Below, one piece after another: positions 44,008-52,441 of a DNA stretch of 64,000 nucleotides. This stretch comes from Paenibacillus caui. Its GTDB lineage: Bacteria > Bacillota > Bacilli > Paenibacillales > Paenibacillaceae. The DNA lies in the NCBI RefSeq assembly GCF_019904135.1, contig NZ_JAIOGQ010000014.1, forward strand, positions 1-64,000, given 5' to 3'. The stretch's first letter is position 1. Each line of letters begins with the position of its first letter. A model generated the notes under the pieces. It was not told the DNA's origin. It saw only the letters and a list, made by a program, of their open reading frames with translations, and ran no database searches. The position numbers and the translations under genes are program-made.

Positions 44008-44403
44008 TTAGCTATATTGTGGGGTGGTGCCCACATTCGGCTGATGAGGCGGTACGGCCGTCTGAGCTCCCATAGCCTGAGCCCCCATGGCAGTCAAATG
44101 CTGCTGGACGAACTGCTGGGCTTCGGTTTGCGTTTGCTGCGCGTTTTGCAAACGTTTGGTGACTTCCTGACGCTGTACTTTGGATGGAACATTGTACATA
44201 TTGTTGCTTGCCATCAACTGGTACAGCTCTCCCTGGATCTTAAGCGAACTGTCCGTCAGCTGTGTAAACATTTGACGGACCATCGGGCATGCGGCTTCGG
44301 TTGTAGCCGTTGCATATTCGCGTACCGAACGGCGCAAATCGGCGAGTGTTGCATTCAGTAGGTCTTTTTCAGGTAGCATCTGGTTTTGCTGCATATTCAT
44401 CAT
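44008..44403 (-). CDS. CotF-family spore coat protein
   Basis: 131 residues. Helical CotF domain: MLPEKDLLNATLADLRRSVREYATA, then AACPMVRQMFTQLTDSSLKIQGELYQLM (quoted in parts), and a Gln-rich tail. The family is in the ferritin-like helical group and occurs in spore coats. The downstream half is rich in Q, A and T. It follows a smaller coat-like gene by 15 bases, so both form a sporulation operon. No sigma-K promoter assigned. Confidence 0.82.
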   Translation of the reverse strand: MMNMQQNQMLPEKDLLNATLADLRRSVREYATATTEAACPMVRQMFTQLTDSSLKIQGELYQLMASNNMYNVPSKVQRQEVTKRLQNAQQTQTEAQQFVQQHLTAMGAQAMGAQTAVPPHQPNVGTTPQYS

Positions 44404-44418
44404 ATATCTCTCCTCTCG

Positions 44419-44652
44419 TTATTGAAGCTGCGCCGGCGCAAGCTGTTCATGCTGACGAAGACAATCTGTCAGCATCTTTAAATGCTGCTCATGAGTTTGG
44501 ACAAACTGCTGACAAGCCTGGCGAATCGCCTGATTTTGGGTTGTGGAAGCAACCATGCTGCATAATTTGATCTGAATGTCTTCGTTGGTAATCGAATCCG
44601 AAATGTATTCAAGTTCCTTGCCTGAAAGAGCCTGCATCTGCTGTGCGTTCAT
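44419..44652 (-). CDS. Small CotF-related spore protein
   Basis: 77 residues, alpha-helical, GGAGGAAACC upstream of the ATG. Contains LSGKELEYISDSITNEDIQIK and QACQQFVQTHEQHLKMLTDCL, resembling the short partner often encoded with CotF-type proteins in Paenibacillus. Three cysteines could cross-link in the coat. Its exact family is uncertain. Confidence 0.65.
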   Translation of the reverse strand: MNAQQMQALSGKELEYISDSITNEDIQIKLCSMVASTTQNQAIRQACQQFVQTHEQHLKMLTDCLRQHEQLAPAQLQ

Positions 44653-44797
44653 AGACGGTTTCCTCCTTTATTTAAATGAACAATCCCTATTATGTCCTTC
44701 GCTCGTTCCATTATGTGAAGGACGAAATATATCCATATATCTCCCGATGAACTGTTCTCGCCCCGGCGAAATTCAAAACCGTCACCGTCTTATTCGC

Positions 44798-44831
44798 TAA
44801 AAAAAGCCGCTTCCTTTACCGGAAGCGGCTT
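44798..44831 (-). terminator. Terminator of the zinc-ribbon gene
   Basis: AAGCCGCTTCC/GGAAGCGGCTT, perfect 11-bp stem, followed on the minus strand by TTTTTTT. Confidence 0.88.
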
Positions 44832-44848
44832 AATTTTGCTAAAACCGT

Positions 44849-45379
44849 TTATTCGATGGCTGTTTGCACATTCTTAACAAAACGCAGCTGGTCTTTTTCC
44901 GTCAGGAAGCTGCTCACATGAAAGCATGCGGGGCAAACGTACACGCTCATCGTGAATGGGGCTTGCAGAAGCGGTGACTTCAGCGGCCGTGTAATGTTAG
45001 CCGTATAAGCGTCACCGGGTAATACGCTTTGTCCGGTAAACAGCATATACTCCCGGCAATGCGGACATTCCGGCATCTGCTCCTGGTTTTCCAGCACTTT
45101 TCCGGTAGAAGACTCATAAGCAAGCAGGTCGTGTTCTTCACCCGGAATAGAAGGAAGCCGGGTCAATCCATGCTGACGATCTTGCTCCCATGAATCGTCC
45201 GTAGTATCCCCTTCATACGACGGATCGTGATCCAGATCTTCCTCATCTTCACCAAGCGCAATATTCAAAGTACGGTAACCCTTGAGTTCATTATGGCAAT
45301 GAGGGCATTCTTCCTCGGGTCCAATTTCTTCGTCCCAAACGATCTCGGTTTGACACCATGGACAAACAGTATTTTCCAT
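44849..45379 (-). CDS. Zinc-ribbon protein of unknown function
   Basis: 176 residues. Four C-x-x-C pairs are visible: CPWC (6-9), CPHC (25-28), CPHC in MPECPHCREYM, and CPAC in VYVCPACFHVSSFL. They form two likely zinc sites, separated by an acidic linker (EDEEDLDHDPSYEGDTTDD). No membrane segment or catalytic motif. It lies between the spore coat genes and a DUF350 membrane gene. The family cannot be named from sight. Confidence 0.65.
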   Translation of the reverse strand: MENTVCPWCQTEIVWDEEIGPEEECPHCHNELKGYRTLNIALGEDEEDLDHDPSYEGDTTDDSWEQDRQHGLTRLPSIPGEEHDLLAYESSTGKVLENQEQMPECPHCREYMLFTGQSVLPGDAYTANITRPLKSPLLQAPFTMSVYVCPACFHVSSFLTEKDQLRFVKNVQTAIE

Positions 45380-45410
45380 ATTTCAACACTTTCCTTCCGG
45401 CTTAATCTAT

Positions 45411-45824
45411 CTATACAATGCTTGCAGCAATAACGAGCGACAGCGAAATGGAGATGCACATGGATATAATTCCAACCGCCAAATTCCGGGCCTCAATTTC
45501 CCGATCAATCCGGAATACCGGCGTAACAAATTCAAACAAAACATAAGCGATAAACAACAGGAGCGTGCCAATGAAAGACCATAATATAAAATCATATATA
45601 TTGGTTTTGTCTGCGACCGACCGAATAATAATGCAAATGCCGGCAATTTTTCCGCCCGTCGCAAGCGCAGCTGCCAAATTGCCCTTTCCGATTTCAAACC
45701 AGCAGCGGTAAGAGGTCAAAAGTTCGAAACAGGCAAGAAAGACAACCAACTCCAGAATCGAAACCGATAAAATACCAACTGTATGTCCAAGCGGATATTG
45801 CAGCAGTTGATCTATCGTACTCAG
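45411..45824 (-). CDS. DUF350 membrane protein, probable CTG start
   Basis: The frame runs from the end of mutS2 and encodes a four-helix membrane protein with the DUF350 pattern (GGKIAGICIIIRSVADK, AVGIISMCISISLSLVIAASI). A TTG at 45749 would cut through the first membrane helix and has no ribosome site. CTG at 45824 has GGAGG eight bases upstream, gives 137 residues, the normal family length, and restores helix 1 (GHTVGILSVSILELVVFLAC). It begins 20 bases after the mutS2 stop, so translation is probably coupled. Function unknown. Confidence 0.7.
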   Translation of the reverse strand: MSTIDQLLQYPLGHTVGILSVSILELVVFLACFELLTSYRCWFEIGKGNLAAALATGGKIAGICIIIRSVADKTNIYDFILWSFIGTLLLFIAYVLFEFVTPVFRIDREIEARNLAVGIISMCISISLSLVIAASIV

Positions 45825-45843
45825 GGCCGATTCCTCCTTATGC

Positions 45844-48204
45844 CTACTTGAGTTCGGCCACAGTCACCCCTGTGCCTCCCTCTCCATAATTGCCAAGCCG
45901 ATAGCTCTTTATATGCTTGTGCCTGCGCAAGTAATCTTGAATCCCGGTTCGAAGGATCCCTGTTCCTTTGCCATGGATAATGTAAACCTGTCCCAGGTTT
46001 CCCAGAAAGGCCTCATCCAGGAAGCGGTCGACCTCAATGAGCGCCTCTTCCAGATTGGAGCCCCGCAGATCGAGCTCGGTCCGAACCGAATCGTCTCTGG
46101 TTCGTTTTACGCTCGTAACGGTCCGCTGCGCCGGTTTGGCTGCCGGCTGCTGCTGGATCAGTTCCAGATCATCCAGGCTAACCTTCATTTTCATGATGCC
46201 GAGCTGAACAACCGCTTCCTTGCCTGCCAGTTCCACGACATGCCCTTTCTGGTTCAGGCTGTAGACCATAACTTCGTCACCGGAACCGATTTGCCGCTGC
46301 TTGAGCGCTTTTCGAACAGCAGGCGCTTTCCTCCGCTGATCCGGCGCCGCTTCATCCAAAGCTTTTCTGGCCGCAATCAGCTTATGCTCCTTAACGGACG
46401 CGCCTTCCTCCATAGCCAGCCTGCGCAGGTCGTTAATGATCGTTTCCGCCTCGCTGCGGGCTTTGTCCACAATCGCTCTGGCTTCATTCTCGGCTTTCTC
46501 GATCCGCTTGTCACGCTGCTGCTCCAGCTTCTCGACATCCTCTTCATAACGCTTGCGAAGTTCTTCCACTTCGCGGCGAAGTCTTCCCGCCGTTTCCCGT
46601 TCCTGCTCGGCTTCGGTCCGGTTCTGTTCCAGCGATGCAATCATGTTCTCAACGCGCAGGTCTTCCTCCTTCACCTCACCGCGAGCGAACTCAAGAATTT
46701 CCGCAGAAAGACCCAGACGTTCGGCAATGGCAAAAGCGTTGCTTCGTCCGGGAATACCGATCAGCAGACGATAGGTCGGGCTCAGCGTATTGACGTCAAA
46801 CTCCATGCTGGCGTTAATGACCCCTTTGCGGTTATAAGCATATGCCTTCAATTCACTGTAGTGGGTCGTGGCCACCATCCGGCAGCCGAGCGCGTGAATA
46901 TGCTCCAGAATAGCGATGGCAAGAGCCGAGCCCTCGGCCGGATCCGTTCCTGCTCCAAGCTCGTCAAGCAGGACAAGGCTTTTCGGAGACATGTTCTTTA
47001 GGATGGATATAATATTGGTCATGTGGCTTGAGAAAGTACTGAGATTTTGCTCAATGCTTTGCTCGTCTCCAATATCGGCATAAATGGCATCAAAGACGCA
47101 CATTTGGCTGCCATCCTCGGCCGGAATAAACAGACCGGACATCGCCATCAGACTGAGCAGGCCGATCGTCTTCAAAGATACCGTCTTACCGCCGGTATTG
47201 GGCCCTGTCACAATAATGGATGAATAAGTATTGCCAAGCTCCACGTCGATCGGGACCACTTTCTCCATAGGGATGAGCGGATGGCGCCCTTTTTTCAGCT
47301 TCAGAAACCCGCGGTCGTTCATCCGCGGCAGCGTTGCCTTCATTTCCCGGGCCAATCTAGCTTTGGCAAACACGAAATCGAGCTCGGCCAATACATCGCA
47401 GTCGTAAAGCAGCGGCTCCACTTGTTCGCCGACCAAAGCCGTCAGCTTCTGCAAAATCACTTCAATTTCCCGTTCCTCGGCCAGCCGTGTTTCGCGCAGC
47501 TTGTTGTTCATGGCGACTATGGATTCCGGCTCGATGAACAAGGTCGCTCCAGAACCCGATTGATCATGCACAATTCCGCCAAAATAGGAACGGTATTCAG
47601 CTTTAACCGGAATGACAAAACGGTCGTTCCGGATCGTAATCAGTTGATCCTGCAGCATCTTTGAAACGTTGGAAGAACGAATCATCGTTTCCAGCTTTTC
47701 GCGGATCCGGCTTTCCCCGCCGCGCAGTTCCCGGCGAATTTGAGCCAGCAGCGGGCTTGCCGTATCCAGCACGTCCGCATTGTCATCGATACACCGCTTA
47801 ATTGCGTCTTCAAGGGGCTTCTGATCGCTAAGCTCCTCCGTCAGCCGGTGCAGCCAGGGAATCGCATCCTCATCGTGAATGGCTGCCAAATGCCTTTTAA
47901 CTCTGCGTCCGCCGTATAATGTTCCGGCAATTCCATGCAGTTCATGCGGGCTAAGCGTCCCGCCGATCCGCGCGCGTTTAACCGCAGGCGCTATGTTGAC
48001 AATTCCGCCAAAGGGCGGAGCGCCCTTTAGACGGTCTACTTTATAGGCTTCATCCGTAGCCTGCAGCAGAACCTTAACCTCGTCCAAATCCGCCGAAGGC
48101 ATAAGCTTTTTCACCAGATCCCGGCCCAGCTCCGTTCCGGTAAAATTTGTTAAATAATCTATAATTTTATGGTATTCCATCGTTTTTAAAACTTTTGGAT
48201 TCAA
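45844..48204 (-). CDS. mutS2: MutS2 (endonuclease / ribosome-rescue ATPase)
   Basis: 786 residues from TTG 48204 (LNPKVLKTMEYHKI), matching the usual MutS2 start and length; 31 upstream residues are rejected. The core domain is followed by the ABC ATPase with Walker A GPNTGGKT, Walker B LVLLDELGAGTDP and signature SSHMTNI. A coiled coil (about 500-620) leads to a C-terminal Smr nuclease domain (LDLRGSNLEEAL, IIHGKGTGILRTGI). It lacks the mismatch-recognition domain of MutS. Family roles are anti-recombination and, in Bacillus, splitting collided ribosomes. Confidence 0.95.
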   Translation of the reverse strand: MNPKVLKTMEYHKIIDYLTNFTGTELGRDLVKKLMPSADLDEVKVLLQATDEAYKVDRLKGAPPFGGIVNIAPAVKRARIGGTLSPHELHGIAGTLYGGRRVKRHLAAIHDEDAIPWLHRLTEELSDQKPLEDAIKRCIDDNADVLDTASPLLAQIRRELRGGESRIREKLETMIRSSNVSKMLQDQLITIRNDRFVIPVKAEYRSYFGGIVHDQSGSGATLFIEPESIVAMNNKLRETRLAEEREIEVILQKLTALVGEQVEPLLYDCDVLAELDFVFAKARLAREMKATLPRMNDRGFLKLKKGRHPLIPMEKVVPIDVELGNTYSSIIVTGPNTGGKTVSLKTIGLLSLMAMSGLFIPAEDGSQMCVFDAIYADIGDEQSIEQNLSTFSSHMTNIISILKNMSPKSLVLLDELGAGTDPAEGSALAIAILEHIHALGCRMVATTHYSELKAYAYNRKGVINASMEFDVNTLSPTYRLLIGIPGRSNAFAIAERLGLSAEILEFARGEVKEEDLRVENMIASLEQNRTEAEQERETAGRLRREVEELRKRYEEDVEKLEQQRDKRIEKAENEARAIVDKARSEAETIINDLRRLAMEEGASVKEHKLIAARKALDEAAPDQRRKAPAVRKALKQRQIGSGDEVMVYSLNQKGHVVELAGKEAVVQLGIMKMKVSLDDLELIQQQPAAKPAQRTVTSVKRTRDDSVRTELDLRGSNLEEALIEVDRFLDEAFLGNLGQVYIIHGKGTGILRTGIQDYLRRHKHIKSYRLGNYGEGGTGVTVAELK

Positions 48205-48396
48205 GAACGCTGCAACTCCTCTCGGTGCGGAGAATGAATCAACAAACTTCATCCGTTCATTTCCGCATATGATTTTATTATAAACGAAACTGCCCATGAA
48301 TCGCCATTTACTGACTAATACATAACTTTAACGTTGTCGGTCAATGATATAAAAGATATTTCAAATGACGTATCACAAAAAGGAGGCAATCAGAAG

Positions 48397-48753
48397 ATGC
48401 AAATTCTTGGACACATCGTGCGATTCATTGTGTCGGCACTAGTACTGCTCATTGTAGGATGGCTGGTTCCCCAGTTTTCCGTTGGCGGCTTTGGCAGTGC
48501 GCTGCTGCTTGCGCTCGTAATCGCTTTGCTTGGCTGGGTCATTGAAGGTGTATTCGGCAAAAGAGTTACTCCTTTCGGACGGGGTATCGTTGGCTTTATC
48601 GTCAGCGCTCTCGTGATCTGGCTGGCTCAGTTTATTATTGGCGGTGTTTCCGTTTCCATTATCGGCGCTTTGCTCGCTGCGCTTGTCATCGGGATCATTG
48701 ACCTGTTTATCCCTATGGGCTCGCCGTTTAATGCAGCGCGCGACAAAAAATAA
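48397..48753 (+). CDS. Four-helix membrane protein of the holin-like YvlD family
   Basis: 118 residues from ATG 48397; AAGGAGG is ten bases upstream. Four hydrophobic helices and the short linker GWVIEGVFGKRVTPFGRGIVGF match Pfam family Phage_holin_4_2, chromosomal proteins such as Bacillus YvlD. No phage genes are near, so holin function is unlikely. Divergent from mutS2, sharing a short intergenic region. Confidence 0.78.
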   Translation: MQILGHIVRFIVSALVLLIVGWLVPQFSVGGFGSALLLALVIALLGWVIEGVFGKRVTPFGRGIVGFIVSALVIWLAQFIIGGVSVSIIGALLAALVIGIIDLFIPMGSPFNAARDKK

Positions 48754-48775
48754 TCACCCGCACCAGTCGAAGGAT

Positions 48776-48804
48776 AAACCCCTGGTCCATAGAACCAGGG
48801 GTTT
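48776..48804. terminator. Bidirectional terminator
   Basis: AAACCCCTGGT/ACCAGGGGTTT, perfect 11-bp stem with a 7-base loop, between the convergent holin-like and diguanylate cyclase genes. Confidence 0.8.
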
Positions 48805-48817
48805 ATTGTAAACTGGC

Positions 48818-49921
48818 TTACGTCATACATACGATCGGACCCTTGATTTGATGGACAATGACCCGGTTTTTCCCGGAACGTTTTGCATAATACAAGGCAG
48901 CATCCGCATTCCGGAACAGCTTTTCCTTGCCATCGCCAATATAATAACTGCATAGGCCCGCGCTGAAGGTGATCGTCCGGCCATCCAGTTGGGGCATCCG
49001 GATCTCCTCCACTTTACTCCGGATTGCTTCGCTGCAGGCATAAGCCTGTTCGGCCGTAGTATCCGTAAAAATGAGCGCAAATTCCTCGCCGCCATATCTC
49101 GCCGCAAAATCGTTTGGACTCATCAGTTCAAGCAGGACCTGCGCAACTTCCTTAAGCACGATATCGCCAACCCAATGTCCAAAGATATCGTTAATAGCCT
49201 TGAAATTATCGATGTCGAGAATGGCCAGATGGATGGAAACTCCATTTGTTTCGGCATGCTGAATCAAATTTTCAATATACTCATGAAAGGTTTTATGATT
49301 GTACAAGCCCGTTAAAGCATCCATTTTCAGCAGCTTATCGGAGATCGTCTTTTCCACAATGAGCTTTTGCTCGGATTTGACCAGCCCTTCCACAGCTTTC
49401 CGCATTTCCAGGGAACGGGTGATCACCCCTTGTCCAAGCAAGGTCCCAATGATCAAAACGGCCATGACAAGAATGAAGTCGGAAATATCAAGCCGGGTTA
49501 GCCCGAGCGCCGCAGGAACCAGCGCAATGACGACATAGATCAAAATGTTAAGAAGCGCAAAAGCTTTCAGCAGCATTCGTTCGAAATAAACTAAAGAAAT
49601 AAGCAATGGCATGATAAGCACAATCTCAGAACCGTCGATAACGGGTGTTAGCAAAAAATACAGAATATAACTTAAAACAAGCCCGCAGAGTAGAACCGCA
49701 CGCTTCAAATAAACTTTTTTCTCTCTTCTGAGCCAAATTTCCGTCACGGAAAGCAGCAAAACAATACAAAGATCGACAGAGATGGCGGTCGAGCTGTTAT
49801 ATTGCCAATACTCCGCGGCTCCTGTAAAAATATCAGGAAAAATAAAAGAAAGTCCTTGAACCAGAAACAGCAGAATCGCGCCAAACCAGTAATAGATCAT
49901 AATCTTACGGTTCCATGACAA
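48818..49921 (-). CDS. Membrane-bound diguanylate cyclase
   Basis: 367 residues. Six membrane helices (about 8-170) lead to a GGDEF domain with the active signature GGEEF at 277-281 (FAARYGGEEFALIF) and the substrate motif DIDNFKAINDIFGHWVGD. No RxxD inhibitory site is seen at the usual position. It would make c-di-GMP at the membrane. The sensor part has no recognised family. Monocistronic. Confidence 0.9.
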   Translation of the reverse strand: MSWNRKIMIYYWFGAILLFLVQGLSFIFPDIFTGAAEYWQYNSSTAISVDLCIVLLLSVTEIWLRREKKVYLKRAVLLCGLVLSYILYFLLTPVIDGSEIVLIMPLLISLVYFERMLLKAFALLNILIYVVIALVPAALGLTRLDISDFILVMAVLIIGTLLGQGVITRSLEMRKAVEGLVKSEQKLIVEKTISDKLLKMDALTGLYNHKTFHEYIENLIQHAETNGVSIHLAILDIDNFKAINDIFGHWVGDIVLKEVAQVLLELMSPNDFAARYGGEEFALIFTDTTAEQAYACSEAIRSKVEEIRMPQLDGRTITFSAGLCSYYIGDGKEKLFRNADAALYYAKRSGKNRVIVHQIKGPIVCMT

Positions 49922-50151
49922 CGAATCTAATTTTTTCCTAGAAATACCGAGAATATAAATCGCCTACTTTAAAAAAATATGTTGCATTAACGGGCTATAG
50001 TAACGGACTATAGTATATGTACGCAGGTGCACCGCTCCCTGAGCATATGGACAAGCTATTCTGGTGCGTGTATCTTTATATTTCAATGAATAACGCTATT
50101 ATACCGTATGAAGCACATGTATTTCTATACTCTGAAAGAGGTAGGTTAATC

Positions 50152-50532
50152 ATGAAAAAAAGTTGGTTTGTCCTTGTCGCTACTCTATCGCTGTTTGCCA
50201 TCACCGCCTGTTCCAACAGCGGAAAGTCCGGGGATTCCGGCCCGGCCGCAGGCAGCGGCATCATTGCCGAACAACAGCTCCATATCGAAGCTGTCAATTA
50301 CAAATTTGACCAGGAAGTTTACCATGTGAAGCTGGGCGTCCCTGTTGAAATCATTTTGGACAACAAAAAGGGAAATCATGGACTGATTATTAAGGAACTG
50401 GGTGTGAACCTGGATCAAGCTCATAAGTCAGCAGTCGTGATCCCTGATCAAGCCGGGGAATATGAAATATCCTGCTCCATTCCATGCGGACCCGGACATA
50501 AAACGATGAAAGCCAAACTCATTGTAGAATAA
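50152..50532 (+). CDS. Cupredoxin lipoprotein with CuA-like site
   Basis: 126 residues from ATG 50152; the longer frame lacks a ribosome site. Lipobox ITAC, cysteine 20. The cupredoxin fold carries ligands H76 (NHGL), C108, C112, H116 and M119 in CSIPCGPGHKTM, the C-x3-C-x3-H-x2-M pattern of the binuclear CuA centre of cytochrome oxidase subunit II and nitrous oxide reductase. It is a stand-alone domain without the membrane helices of subunit II. Possible roles are electron transfer or copper delivery outside the membrane. Confidence 0.82.
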   Translation: MKKSWFVLVATLSLFAITACSNSGKSGDSGPAAGSGIIAEQQLHIEAVNYKFDQEVYHVKLGVPVEIILDNKKGNHGLIIKELGVNLDQAHKSAVVIPDQAGEYEISCSIPCGPGHKTMKAKLIVE

Positions 50533-50536
50533 GGAA

Positions 50537-50566
50537 AAGCCTGCAGAATCCAGGCTCTGCAGGCTT
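50537..50566 (-). terminator. Terminator of the ZapA-coiled-coil gene
   Basis: AAGCCTGCAGA/TCTGCAGGCTT, perfect 11-bp stem, loop of eight; TTTTCC on the minus strand. Confidence 0.78.
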
Positions 50567-50575
50567 GCTCCCCGC

Positions 50576-52267
50576 CTAAGACGTTTGATCCTGTTCGAGC
50601 AGTTCAATCCACTCGTTATATTCCCTTTGCAGCTTTGCATATTCTTCCTTCAAACTGTTCAGTTCCTCTTCCCTCTTGCTTGCACGTTCCTGTTCGACTT
50701 CGCGTTCAGCCAGCAGCAAACGATACTCATGGGATACGAGTTCAAATTGATCGCCGATTTCCTGCAGCTGCCCGGCTAATTGTTCCTTCTCAGCTTGGGC
50801 GGATTCCACTTCGGAAACCATAGCTTCAGCCTTCTCTTTACCGGCTGCGCATTCCTGCTGCCACTCCGCAATCTGTCTGTACAGATCAGCTTCGGCGGAC
50901 TGGAGCGCCTCAGTCCGAGCCTCGGCGGCTTCATACTGGTTGCGCCACTTTGCAGCCTGTTCACGCTCGGACAACAGCTCAGCCTCGCGCTCATCGACAA
51001 GAGCGGCGTATTCCTCGGCCTCGCTTTTGGATTCGTTCAGGCTTTGCTTCAAAGACTGTACTTCGAGCCGCTGTTCCTCGGCCTCCCGGAGATAGCTTTC
51101 CGCTTGTCTGCGTTCCGCCTCCGCTTCCTCAGCCGCCCGGTCGGCCCGCAGATTCGCTTCTTCCAGTTCCGCTGCAAGCCTGCTGCGGTCCTCCGCCATC
51201 GATTCAAGCTCGGCCGAGGATTGCTGCATTGCCGCTTCCTGGGCTGCAAGCTGCTCTTTCAACGCCTGGATTTCCTCCTGGAACGCCGACAAACCGTTTT
51301 CCAGCGTTTCATTCTGCTCCGAAGCCTGCATCAGCTGCACTTCCAGCCGCTCCAGCTCATTGCTGCGCCGCTCGGCAAGCTCCTTCCAGGTGTGAGCATC
51401 TTTGGAAGACTGCGCCGATTCCCTGGACAGTTGCTCTTCACGGCGTCCGGCATCCTCGAGCTGCTGCTTCAGCTTCCGCTTCTCTTCCACGGAAGCTGCG
51501 AAGTTTGCCTGCAAATCCTTGTACTGCTGCTCCAATTTGCCGAAATTCTGCTTATGCTGCTGCTCCAGACGCCCAGTTTCCTGCTTGTGCCGGTTCTCAA
51601 GCTGAAGCTGCTTCTCTTTGTGCTGCTGCTGCAGTTTAACGCTTTCTTCCTTCAGCCGCTCCTCTCCCGCTTTGGCGGCAGCCTCCTGCTTTCTCGCTTC
51701 CTGAAGCTGCTGATTCAAAGAGGCGCAAGTCTCCTTCGCCTGATTGAGCTCCTGATCGGCAGCCTTGAGCCTTACTTCAAGCTTGCCGTTTGCGCTTCGG
51801 AGATCGGCAAGCTGCTTCTCCATTTGGGCAGCTGCTTCACTGCGCTTCTGATCAGCCTCTTCGAGACTTTTGAGCGCACTCTCCAGCTTGGAAATCTGCT
51901 CCAGAGCTCCTGCTTTCTCCATCTTGAGGGCGGAATGCTCTTCCTGCAATGTCACATACCGCTCCTGGTGCTTGACGGCATTGTCCTGCAAAAGCGCAAT
52001 ATCCCTTTTAAGGGCCTCCCTGTTCTCGGTTAAAGCCGACAGCTCCTGCTTAAGCTGTTCGCTTCGAATCGCCTCTTCGGCCATATTAACGGCTGCCAAT
52101 ACGGCTAGCCGGGGAATATCCAGGTGATTGTGCGCTTTTGCTATGGCATGCATGTGGTCGTCCACATGCCCGGCAACCTGTTTCATGTATTCGGCATCGG
52201 TGCCGACAATTTTATAGGATGTTCCATAAATCTCAACGGTAACACTGATTCGTTCGGATTTAGCCAA
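50576..52267 (-). CDS. ZapA domain fused to a long coiled coil
   Basis: 563 residues. Residues 1-75 are a complete ZapA domain (ISVTVEIYGTSYKIVGTDAEY, VAGHVDDHM, LAVLAAVNMAEE), the FtsZ-ring stabiliser. From about 75 to 555 the protein is an almost uninterrupted coiled coil rich in E, Q, L, K and R with a central KQEAAAKAGEERLK and QQHKEKQLQLENRHKQ stretch. ZapA alone is normally 85-110 residues. TTG start with GGAGG nine bases upstream. It lies next to pheT, where ordinary zapA is found in Bacillus, so this is the zapA locus with an extended product. Confidence 0.85.
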   Translation of the reverse strand: MAKSERISVTVEIYGTSYKIVGTDAEYMKQVAGHVDDHMHAIAKAHNHLDIPRLAVLAAVNMAEEAIRSEQLKQELSALTENREALKRDIALLQDNAVKHQERYVTLQEEHSALKMEKAGALEQISKLESALKSLEEADQKRSEAAAQMEKQLADLRSANGKLEVRLKAADQELNQAKETCASLNQQLQEARKQEAAAKAGEERLKEESVKLQQQHKEKQLQLENRHKQETGRLEQQHKQNFGKLEQQYKDLQANFAASVEEKRKLKQQLEDAGRREEQLSRESAQSSKDAHTWKELAERRSNELERLEVQLMQASEQNETLENGLSAFQEEIQALKEQLAAQEAAMQQSSAELESMAEDRSRLAAELEEANLRADRAAEEAEAERRQAESYLREAEEQRLEVQSLKQSLNESKSEAEEYAALVDEREAELLSEREQAAKWRNQYEAAEARTEALQSAEADLYRQIAEWQQECAAGKEKAEAMVSEVESAQAEKEQLAGQLQEIGDQFELVSHEYRLLLAEREVEQERASKREEELNSLKEEYAKLQREYNEWIELLEQDQTS

Positions 52268-52377
52268 AGCGCTGTGCCTCCTTCATTCTTCTGTTTGGTC
52301 ATTGATGTATTGCAGCACAAGTTGAAACAGCCAGACCTTCCATTTATAAAACGGTATCCGTTTCCTTTCTTCTTTTC

Positions 52378-52429
52378 GAAAAAAGCCGCATCGAACCCGT
52401 CCTCTCTAAAAAGGATTCGATGCGGCTTT
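52378..52429 (-). terminator. Terminator of pheST
   Basis: AAAGCCGCATCGAA (52382-52395) and TTCGATGCGGCTTT (52416-52429) form a 14-bp stem; TTTTTTC follows on the minus strand. Confidence 0.88.
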
Positions 52430-52441
52430 CTGCAATTCCTG

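Noticed and set aside
48397..48753. Prophage holin
   Set aside because: The protein belongs to a chromosomal four-helix family named after holins; no phage genes or lysin are adjacent.
50780..52033. 417-codon leucine-rich frame opposite the ZapA-coiled-coil gene
   Set aside because: The Leu/Phe-rich composition is the complement of the Glu/Gln/Lys codons of the coiled coil; no ribosome site.
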